From contig NZ_FWXF01000023.1 in assembly GCF_900176285.1 (NCBI RefSeq), positions 1 to 47,666 on the forward strand: a stretch of 47,666 nucleotides of DNA. Reading direction: 5' to 3'. Below, one piece after another: positions 1 to 6,402 of the stretch (positions are counted from its first letter, which is position 1; each line of letters opens with the position of its first letter). The position numbers and the translations under genes were made by a program. This DNA is from Desulfacinum hydrothermale DSM 13146 (GTDB lineage: Bacteria; Desulfobacterota; Syntrophobacteria; Syntrophobacterales; DSM-9756). The notes under the pieces are model-generated. The model had not been told where the DNA came from. It saw only the letters and a program-made list of their open reading frames with translations, and did not search any database.

Positions 1-561
1 GGGCCTCACCTACTTATATTAAGCCGGCGGGGCGATACGTTTTCTTTTACATACGAAGACAAAACGGTAGATATAACCATTCCAGAATTTGCTGATGTAA
101 AACTAGCGTTGTTCGCAGCGGTGCGGAACGTCGGGGACTCCATCGACGCCCGCTTCAAGCACGTGTTGATCTTTCCACCCGCTGATCCAGAGCCATTAAT
201 AACGGCGTCCATCTTCTTAGAAAAGGCAGGCTCGCCCGCACTTGACCAAGCCTTAATCTCCCCAACTTTTCGGTCTATCCGGCTCGTTTGGAACAAAACT
301 CTCGCTGTCCCGGCGCGCCGGGGCGCCGGTGTTATCCAGGGCACTGTACTTGTGGCGGGCGAACCGGCCCATCGACGGGTAACACTCTTTGATCGGCACA
401 CCATGCGACCCTTAGCCATTACCTGGAGCGACCCGACGACGGGAGAATATCGGTTCGACGGGTACGACCCGCGGTTCAATTATCTTGTTGTGTGCGGCGA
501 CTACACGCAGTCCTACAACGCAGCCGTTGCCGATTGGGTGCGGCCGGAGGTGTCCGAATGA
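1..561 (+). CDS. Phage tail-type protein, C-terminal part (truncated by window edge)
   Basis: The frame is open at the left edge, so the true start lies outside; 186 codons remain before the TGA. The last ~75 residues, from GVIQGTVLVAGEPA onward, read as a small beta-rich carboxypeptidase-regulatory-like module with the typical sequence of a value, an attribute and then TGEYRFDGYDP. Such modules are common at the C-terminus of tail or fibre-associated proteins in prophages. The stop overlaps the next ATG (ATGA), so the two genes are translationally coupled. Assignment to a phage tail operon rests on this module and on the three following genes; the exact role is unknown. It could also belong to a tailocin-like particle. 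Confidence 0.55.
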   Translation, partial: GPHLLILSRRGDTFSFTYEDKTVDITIPEFADVKLALFAAVRNVGDSIDARFKHVLIFPPADPEPLITASIFLEKAGSPALDQALISPTFRSIRLVWNKTLAVPARRGAGVIQGTVLVAGEPAHRRVTLFDRHTMRPLAITWSDPTTGEYRFDGYDPRFNYLVVCGDYTQSYNAAVADWVRPEVSE

Positions 562-965
562 TTGCGCTGAATCCTACTGTGCAGGATGCCATGCTGCAGG
601 CGGTGGCCGATGCCATCGATGCCGGATCGCCCAGCCCCGGGCTCATCCGCATCTACGACGGCACGGCGCCGGACCCTCCCGGAGCCGACGTGACCACGCA
701 GACGCTACTGGCCGAACTGACGTGCAGCCTGCCCTGCGGGACCGTAGCCGATGGGACGCTGACCCTATCGCCCATCGCCGAAGAAGGCAACGCACCCGCC
801 ACGGGGACAGCTGGCTGGGCGCGCATCGTGGACGGGGCGGGCGCCTGGGTGGCGGATCTCGACGTGGGCACGACGGGCAGTGGGGCGGCCATCGAGCTGA
901 ATGCGGTGGAAATATACCAGGGCGGCATCGTGCGCATCACGCAAGCGACCCTGAGTGCGGTATGA
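558..965 (+). CDS. Small phage tail-operon protein (135 aa)
   Basis: The ATG overlaps the stop of the previous gene (ATGA). The product begins MIALNPTVQDAMLQAVADAI. It continues with a 'RIYDGTAPDPPGADVTTQTLLAELT' type segment, then 'TAGWARIVDGAGAWVADLDVGTTG' and 'AIELNAVEIYQGGIVRI'. This pattern of a declared quantity plus a beta-strand repeat is familiar from hypothetical proteins next to tail genes in siphovirus-like prophages. No signal peptide or membrane segment is visible. Function is unknown; a structural or assembly role in the tail is inferred from context only. Confidence 0.6.
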   Translation: MIALNPTVQDAMLQAVADAIDAGSPSPGLIRIYDGTAPDPPGADVTTQTLLAELTCSLPCGTVADGTLTLSPIAEEGNAPATGTAGWARIVDGAGAWVADLDVGTTGSGAAIELNAVEIYQGGIVRITQATLSAV

Positions 966-969
966 GGCG

Positions 970-2973
970 ATGGGCTATGATCTCCAGCTATACCGCCGGC
1001 TCCCCGCATCGCTGGACCTGGACCTGGCGGCGCCCACCGGCGGCATCCTGTTGGTCCTCCGCGAGCCGATCCCGGAGACACCGGATTTCCATCTCGGAGC
1101 GCAGGACGCACCGCCTCCAGAATTGCGAGTCGGGGCCCTCGCCGCTTCCGTCGGCATGCTGGGAGACTGGATCGGCGCCACAGGCCTGCGAGGCCCATTG
1201 CAGGCGGCCGTGCAGGGGATGGCGGCGATCGTCGGGCAGCAGGGAGTCGGCGGGTTCATTGCCGAAGGCGTCCCCACAGGTGTGGCGCCTGCGATCACGG
1301 GCGAGTGGGACCCGAACACGTGGCGCGGGCCCGGAACACAGCCCGCCGAGCGATATGCTCCAGGATCGCCCGCGCCGGCAGATCGGGTGGGCATCGCGTG
1401 CGGATGGCATTATGGAGCGCCTCGAAAGCCAGCGGCACGGGAGCGATGGCAGGACGCCACGCACTCCTCCTCCGCGGTGCGAGCGCCTCACGTCTATCTA
1501 TCCCGCACGAGAATCGGGGCAGGCATCTCCTGGGGGGATGGCACGCCGGTCAGTGCCAGGGCGTGGTCAGCCTACGTGGCGGCCTACCGTCGGCATACCG
1601 CCCGCGGGGCGGCGTGGGTGGAAGGATCACCGGTGCGGCTCCTGTGGGGCGTGCCGTGGATCCGGCTCTGGCCGCGCCAAAGGGGGTATGAACACCCACA
1701 CGATGAGGCCACGCGGACGCGTAGGGCCTGGACGTGTCCCTCTGCCTATGGACGCAAGCTCCCCGGCCTGCTGGCCAAATACTGGGCTCCGTGGGAGGAG
1801 GCCATGCGGCCCCCTTTTATCTGGCCGCCGCCTGAACCTCCCGAGCCGCCCGTCGAGCCCCCGTTCGTCCCGGACCTCGACCTGGTGCTGGAGTGCCGGC
1901 TGCCGGTCCCGCTGTGGGGCCCGGTGGCTTTTGACTTGTGGATCGATACATGCGACCGGGCCCGGCACGCAGGGCTGGAGATCCCCACACATCGGAGGGT
2001 TATCGTCGTGGTCCATACCCTGACCATCACCACCATTCCCGACGGCACACCCATTCCGTGCGCGGCCCTGGAAATCACGTCAGACAGAGACTCGTGGTGC
2101 TGGCGCTGGCGGGCGACGGTCATCGGTGCGGCGACCGAACTGGCCGAGGAGCAGCGCGAAGTGCTGATATCCATCGATGGGCTATCTTGGTCCGGCATCG
2201 TGGAGAGCTCGTCGATGACCCGCAGGCACGGGGCGTCGACCACCACGGTGGGCGGTCGGAGTCTTTCTGCTCAGCTATCCACACCCTACGTGGCGCCCAG
2301 GAGCCGCCTGGAGGCCGCGGATCGGACTGCGGTGCAATTGGCGGAGGACGAACTCTATAACACCGGCTGGACGCTGGACTGGCAGACGGTGGACTGGCTC
2401 GTTCCTGGCGGTGTCTTCTCGTATGACCGGTTAACGCCCATTGGTGCCCTGGTCCGGATTGCCCAGGCTGTCGGCGCATGTGTGCGGTCCCACACGCAGC
2501 AGCAGATACTCACGGTCTATCCCAAGTATCCGGTGCCCACGTGGGATCTGGGTGGCGCCACGCCGGATATCATTATCCCGGGCGATATCATCCTGGAGAT
2601 GGGGACGCAATGGCGGCCGGAGGCACTCCATCGCGGTGTCTGGGTGGCTGGCAAGACAGCTGGCGTGTCGGTCCGCGTCTATCGCTCCGGAACAGACGGC
2701 GCTCCCTATGCCCAGATGGTGGTGGATGACTTGATCACCCATATCGATGCGGCCCGCGAGCGCGGCCGCCAAATCCTATCGGCTGGAGGCAAGCGGGCCG
2801 ATGTGCGCCTGTCCATGCCCCTCACCACCGACACGGGCCTGATCCTGCCTGGCCACATCGTGGACGTGACCGACCCGGCCATGCGGGGCTATGCCGACGC
2901 CATCTCCATCAATGCCTCCAGTGCGCGCGTCATCCAAGCTGTTACGATCGAGCGCGTGGACGAAACACCATAG
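970..2973 (+). CDS. Large phage tail/baseplate hub-like protein (667 aa)
   Basis: Start ATG 970 was chosen because GAGGCG lies just upstream; an in-frame GTG at 955 is the alternative. The N-terminal ~270 residues are Trp/Arg/Pro-rich and unfamiliar. A proline-rich linker (around residues 278-297, PPEPPEPPVEPP) precedes a second half that resembles tail-hub proteins. That half contains EVLISIDGLSWSGIVESSS, a TTVGGRSLSAQLSTPYV segment, a DELYNTGWTLDWQTVDWLVPGGVFSY segment, and a C-terminal 'LILPGHIVDVTDPAMRGYADAISINASS' region. The latter recalls the gp44/GpD-type hub fold, where a ligand-like strand describes the direction of a field or a coordinate change. The hub assignment is an inference. 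The gene sits in the middle of a compact four-gene tail operon. Confidence 0.55.
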   Translation: MGYDLQLYRRLPASLDLDLAAPTGGILLVLREPIPETPDFHLGAQDAPPPELRVGALAASVGMLGDWIGATGLRGPLQAAVQGMAAIVGQQGVGGFIAEGVPTGVAPAITGEWDPNTWRGPGTQPAERYAPGSPAPADRVGIACGWHYGAPRKPAARERWQDATHSSSAVRAPHVYLSRTRIGAGISWGDGTPVSARAWSAYVAAYRRHTARGAAWVEGSPVRLLWGVPWIRLWPRQRGYEHPHDEATRTRRAWTCPSAYGRKLPGLLAKYWAPWEEAMRPPFIWPPPEPPEPPVEPPFVPDLDLVLECRLPVPLWGPVAFDLWIDTCDRARHAGLEIPTHRRVIVVVHTLTITTIPDGTPIPCAALEITSDRDSWCWRWRATVIGAATELAEEQREVLISIDGLSWSGIVESSSMTRRHGASTTTVGGRSLSAQLSTPYVAPRSRLEAADRTAVQLAEDELYNTGWTLDWQTVDWLVPGGVFSYDRLTPIGALVRIAQAVGACVRSHTQQQILTVYPKYPVPTWDLGGATPDIIIPGDIILEMGTQWRPEALHRGVWVAGKTAGVSVRVYRSGTDGAPYAQMVVDDLITHIDAARERGRQILSAGGKRADVRLSMPLTTDTGLILPGHIVDVTDPAMRGYADAISINASSARVIQAVTIERVDETP

Positions 2974-2986
2974 GGAGGACGTGCAC

Positions 2987-3214
2987 ATGGCTAACGTCTG
3001 GACGCAATTCCGGCGCCTGCTGCCCAGCGAGGCGCTTCTGGCCGGCCAGGTCACGGCCCACAATTCCGACGGCACCAGCACCATCAGCCTCCCCGACGGG
3101 GCCACACTAAGAGCCCTGGGCCAGTCGGTGGCCGTCGGTGCGCGTGCCCTCGTCCGCTCCGGCGAGATCGTCGGCGAGGCCCCCGACCTCCCCACCTACG
3201 ACGCCGAGGTGTGA
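2987..3214 (+). CDS. Small phage tail-associated protein (75 aa)
   Basis: The gene starts 13 bases after the previous stop with a good GGAGGA ribosome site. The 75-residue product contains 'LLAGQVTAHNSDGTSTISLPDGATLRALGQSVAVGARALVRSGEIVGEAPDLP'. This is a short beta-barrel-like sequence of the kind found in baseplate/spike OB-fold proteins that follow hub genes in Mu-like or siphovirus-like prophages. It is probably a baseplate or hub accessory, but it is too short for a certain call. It is the last intact gene of the phage block. Confidence 0.55.
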   Translation: MANVWTQFRRLLPSEALLAGQVTAHNSDGTSTISLPDGATLRALGQSVAVGARALVRSGEIVGEAPDLPTYDAEV

Positions 3215-3218
3215 GCCC

Positions 3219-3353
3219 ATGCCCACCCCACCCTCTGCCCCTCCCGCCTCCCTCATGATCACCTTGACCCCGTGTACGGCTCCCCTAACTTTCGCATTTT
3301 ACCTGCAAATGTTTCCCATTTTACATGGCAGCTTACAGCGAAAAGGGGTATGA
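3219..3353 (+). pseudogene. Short ORF running out of the phage block, probably truncated (44 aa)
   Basis: The ORF opens four bases after the previous stop, starts MPTPPSAPPASLMITLTP, and then runs into an AT-rich segment (about 3288-3350) unlike the phage genes in composition. The first ~24 codons look like the start of a further tail gene, while the end (FAFYLQMFPILHGSLQRKGV) is probably read-through of inserted DNA. It lacks a convincing ribosome site of its own. I read it as a tail gene cut off by an insertion or deletion; it may not be expressed. Confidence 0.3.
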
Positions 3354-3355
3354 TG
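3285..3355. mobile_element. AT-rich IS-end-like junction
   Basis: After GC-rich phage DNA the composition drops abruptly. The words GCATTTTACCTGCAAATG and CCCATTTTACATGGCAG repeat ATTTTAC at about 20-base spacing, as the multiple terminal repeats of IS21-type elements do. No transposase gene follows, so at most a solo end remains. The assignment rests on repeat style only. Confidence 0.25.
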
Positions 3356-3527
3356 AGCTCAGTGAGGGCTACAGTGACTGGTTCCGGGGGTGATGCCGGC
3401 AAGTAGTGTAACAGAGCTTCCGCCTGCACCCGCTACCTTTTGCTCAGCCGTGATATGGCGTCGTCACTTTGCCATCTCGTTTTCCTCCTCTCTGTCTGTG
3501 TAATTAACGGATCCAGAGGCAAACTAT

Positions 3528-3567
3528 AAATCCGTCTGGAGTTTAGCCCATTAGGTGGGATTTTTTT
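3528..3567 (+). terminator. Possible rho-independent terminator
   Basis: AAATCC (3528-3533) pairs with GGATTT (3558-3563), followed by a run of seven T. The stem is short and the loop long, so this is a weak candidate. It would stop transcripts coming from the phage side before modE on the other strand. Confidence 0.3.
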
Positions 3568-3590
3568 GCTCTCAAACCGCTCAGTTTAGG

Positions 3591-3974
3591 CTAGTCTTTC
3601 TTTGTCTGGTTTTCCGGCATATCCCGTGTGAAGACGTCTTCGAAGAGGCGGTCGGCGGCGGCTTCGGTGAGCGCCTGGAGGGTGCGGTACCGTTGGGCCA
3701 GGGCCTTGGCGAAGGGAGTCAGGTCGGAGCCGCCGCCCCGGCTGCCGCCGATCTTTTTGGTGAGCAAGGGGCGGCCCAGGCGCTGCTCGGTGGCCGGGAT
3801 CTTTCCCCACACGGCCCGGTAGCTCATCTGCAGTTCCTTGGCGGCGGCCAGGATGGACCCGGCCCGATCGATGGCTTCCAGGATGCGAAGGCGCCCGGCC
3901 CCGAAAACCACCTTGCCTTGCTCATCCACGATCCAGATCTTGGATCGCACGGACAGCCTGCCTGTGGGTTTCAT
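3591..3974 (-). CDS. ModE-like LysR-type winged-helix regulator, DNA-binding domain only (127 aa)
   Basis: The protein matches the N-terminal winged helix of ModE. It has IWIVDEQGKVVFGAGRLRIL, the helix-turn-helix AGSILAAAKELQMSYRAVW, and the signature KIGGSRGGGSDLTPFAKALA. Full ModE (~260 aa) carries two C-terminal Mop domains that bind molybdate; these are absent, so this is the short single-domain form. Start 3974 has AGGAG at good spacing; an upstream in-frame ATG at 3992 is possible. It is divergent from moeA, with ~125 bp between, which suggests it regulates molybdenum or molybdopterin genes. Whether it senses molybdate itself is unclear. Confidence 0.8.
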   Translation of the reverse strand: MKPTGRLSVRSKIWIVDEQGKVVFGAGRLRILEAIDRAGSILAAAKELQMSYRAVWGKIPATEQRLGRPLLTKKIGGSRGGGSDLTPFAKALAQRYRTLQALTEAAADRLFEDVFTRDMPENQTKKD

Positions 3975-4099
3975 TGCTTCTCCTGCATCCATGACTTGCC
4001 CACTCCCCCTTGCCTTTTGGCCGGTGGCTCGGTAAAAGCCATCTTCTCACAGCCATGGATGGTGGGTCAATGAAGCCGCCCTTTTAAGGAGATGGAAGC

Positions 4100-5344
4100 A
4101 TGCCGGAATTCCTCAAGGTCAAGACCGCCGAAGAGATCCTGGAAGTCATTGAAAACATTGCCCCCTTGTCCGCGCAGACCGTTTCCGTCCAGGAAGCGTC
4201 CGGGCGCGTCTTGTCCGAAGAGGTGAAGGCGCCTGAGCCCGTGCCCCACTTCGCCCGTTCCACCATGGACGGTTATGCGGTTCGGGCGCGCGACACTTTT
4301 GGAGCCGGCGAGTCCCTGCCGGCCCTTTTGGAGGTGATCGGAGAAGTGGCCATGGGCCAAGGGGCCCAGGTGGCGGTGCGTCCTGGAACGGCCGTGGCCA
4401 TCCCCACGGGAGGTGCGCTTCCGGAAGGGGCCGACGCGGTGGTCATGGTGGAATACACCCAGCCGCTGGATGAGACCGCCATCGAAGTGACCCGTCCGGT
4501 AGCCCCGGGTGACAATGTGCTTGGGATCGGCGATGACGTGGCGGCGGGCGAAAAGGTGTTGGAGCGCGGATGGAAACTGCGGCCCCAGGACGTGGGACTG
4601 CTGGCGGCCATGGGTATGGAGGAAGTGCGCGTTTTCCGGCGCCCGCGCGTGGCGGTTGTCTCCACCGGGGATGAGATCGTGCCGCCCGAGACCCGATCTC
4701 TTCCGCCGGGAAAGATTCGGGATATCAATACCTATGTGGTGGCCGCCCAGGTGGCGGAGGCGGGCGGCCAGGTGGGAACGGTCCGGGTGGTGGCCGACGA
4801 CCTGGACGCATTGGAAGCGGTGTGCCGGGAAGCGCTGGCCGGCCACGATGTGGTGATCCTTTCGGGGGGCAGTTCCGTGGGCATTCGCGATTTCACCATC
4901 CGGGTGCTGGAACGGTTTCCCGGATCGGAACTGCTGGCCCACGGCGTGGCCATCCGACCCGGAAAGCCCACGATCCTGGCACGGCTGGGGGAAAAGGTCC
5001 TGTGGGGCCTGCCGGGGCAGCCGGCATCCGCCATGATCGTCTTCACCGCCTTTGTGCGGCCCAGTCTTTTGCGACTCCAGGGTGTGGAAGGGGTTCAGGA
5101 ACTGGAAACCAATGTGCGCCGGGCGGAACTGGCCCAAAACATCCCGTCGGTCCATGGACGGGCCGATTACGTGCGGGTGCGGCTGACGCGCCACAAGGGG
5201 CGGCTTGCCGCCGAGCCCGTTTTCGGCAAGTCGGCCATGATCAGCACCCTTTCCAAGGCGGACGGCTATGTGATCGTGCCGGAACACGTGGAGGGGCTCG
5301 AAGCGGGATCCCTCGTCCACGTCCACCTCTTTTCCACTCCCTGA
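4100..5344 (+). CDS. moeA: Molybdopterin molybdenumtransferase MoeA
   Basis: MoeA inserts molybdate into adenylylated molybdopterin in the last step of molybdenum cofactor synthesis in the cytoplasm. The 414-residue length is typical. Visible family motifs are RSTMDGYAVRA near residue 55, 'GTAVAIPTGGALPEGADAVVMVEYT', VSTGDEIVPPE in the MogA-like domain, SGGSSVGIRDF, and LWGLPGQPASAMIVF. Start ATG 4100 follows AAGGAGATGG. It is divergent from the ModE-like regulator and convergent with the NusG-like gene downstream. Molybdopterin enzymes such as formate dehydrogenase would be its clients, but none is in the window. Confidence 0.93.
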   Translation: MPEFLKVKTAEEILEVIENIAPLSAQTVSVQEASGRVLSEEVKAPEPVPHFARSTMDGYAVRARDTFGAGESLPALLEVIGEVAMGQGAQVAVRPGTAVAIPTGGALPEGADAVVMVEYTQPLDETAIEVTRPVAPGDNVLGIGDDVAAGEKVLERGWKLRPQDVGLLAAMGMEEVRVFRRPRVAVVSTGDEIVPPETRSLPPGKIRDINTYVVAAQVAEAGGQVGTVRVVADDLDALEAVCREALAGHDVVILSGGSSVGIRDFTIRVLERFPGSELLAHGVAIRPGKPTILARLGEKVLWGLPGQPASAMIVFTAFVRPSLLRLQGVEGVQELETNVRRAELAQNIPSVHGRADYVRVRLTRHKGRLAAEPVFGKSAMISTLSKADGYVIVPEHVEGLEAGSLVHVHLFSTP

Positions 5345-5450
5345 TGGGCGGGATGGATGCGCCAACGGGGGGCACAAACAAACCGTACACCGTAATCCAG
5401 AAGCCGAAGTGTGAGAACCGGCCGGCCTGCGGGGGGTCCGGCCCAGGGAT

Positions 5451-6062
5451 TCAGGGCTTTCGGCCGGATTGGGGCGGATCGATCCGAATCACGTCCTCCA
5501 TGTCCAGCTCCACGCTGGCCGCCTTTTGGATCACGTCCACGTTGATAACCAGCTTGCCCCTTTTGGGGTTGAGGCGCACCAGCAAGCCCACGCACCCCAC
5601 CAGGGGCCCACGAACCACCTGGACCCAGTCGCCTTCCTTCAGGTACGGATGCACGGTGAGATCCTGGGCTCCGGTCAGCATGGTGCGCAGGGATTCCACC
5701 TGATAGGTGGGGATGGGCATGGGCCCGTGCTGGTTTTTCAGGATGTAGACGCTTCCCGGAATCTTGAGGATCTCCACATGGGTGGGGTTGTCCAAGGTCG
5801 CATGGACAAAGAGGTAGCCGGGGAAGATGGGCACCTGGATGCGCAGGCGTCGGTCCCGCCGCTTGCTCCACTTTTCCACCAGAGGTAGAAAGCAGTCGAT
5901 CCGCTTTTTGACCAGCATCTCGGCCACCTTCTTCTCGTGGTTCACCTGGACGTAAAGGGCGTACCAGGCGGCAATGTCTTCGCGGAAGGGCTCCGGCCCT
6001 TCGGGGATCTGGACGAGCTTTCCTTCCCTCCGGTTGGTGCCTTTCATATCGGTCGCTGGCAT
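5451..6062 (-). CDS. NusG paralogue (UpxY/RfaH/LoaP-type antiterminator-like), ~203 aa
   Basis: The protein has an N-terminal NGN domain (AAWYALYVQVNHEKKVAEMLVKKRIDCFLPLVEKWSKRRDRRL..., then PIFPGYLFVHA) and a C-terminal KOW domain (YLKEGDWVQVVRGPLVGCVGLLVRL). NusG itself binds RNA polymerase. Paralogues with this 'W(Y/F)AL...FPLY' layout usually act on particular long operons such as polysaccharide clusters. The core nusG normally sits with secE-rplK, which is not the case here, so this is a specialised paralogue. No polysaccharide operon is adjacent. ATG 6062 is preferred because purine-rich GGAAGGAAG lies upstream; ATG 6089 is possible. A dispersed repeat lies in its promoter region. Confidence 0.8.
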   Translation of the reverse strand: MPATDMKGTNRREGKLVQIPEGPEPFREDIAAWYALYVQVNHEKKVAEMLVKKRIDCFLPLVEKWSKRRDRRLRIQVPIFPGYLFVHATLDNPTHVEILKIPGSVYILKNQHGPMPIPTYQVESLRTMLTGAQDLTVHPYLKEGDWVQVVRGPLVGCVGLLVRLNPKRGKLVINVDVIQKAASVELDMEDVIRIDPPQSGRKP

Positions 6063-6128
6063 CTTCCTTTGGACTTCCTTCCTTCCCATGCTTGGATGGG
6101 GTGGCGCCCGCTCAAAATGGGCCCCTGG

Positions 6129-6341
6129 GAGCTTGTCCGATAATGGCCTTTCAGCCTCTCGGGAGGTTTCTAACTAGTTGCAATTCCACTGTGCCCTGTG
6201 GCCCTTTTGGAGCCTTGGTGGGGCAGGTTCGGAACCGGCCCCTACCGCTTAAAGCCCAAGCCGGCAGCACGGACCCGCCTGGTGGTCCCAACTTTGCGTC
6301 CGTACAAGAAGGGAGCAACCTGGGCGTTCTCGGACAGTCTC
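6129..6341 (+). repeat. Dispersed ~200-bp intergenic element, copy A (near full length)
   Basis: The copy starts GAGCTTGTCCGA and ends TCGGACAGTCTC, which are near-perfect inverted repeats of each other. Inside, it carries AATGGCCTTTCAGCC, a GTTGCAATTCCACTGTGCC segment, an imperfect GGTTCGGAACC palindrome, GCCGGCAGCACGGACC, and AACCTGGGCGTTCTCGGAC. The same order recurs in the other copies. It has no coding capacity. It fills the 313-341 bp gap between the NusG-like gene and the helicase gene. Confidence 0.8.
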
Positions 6342-6402
6342 TTGGCTGCCTATTGTGATGCCTCCCGGCGGAAGGCGTCAAGAGGTGCCCATCCCTTGTG
6401 AC

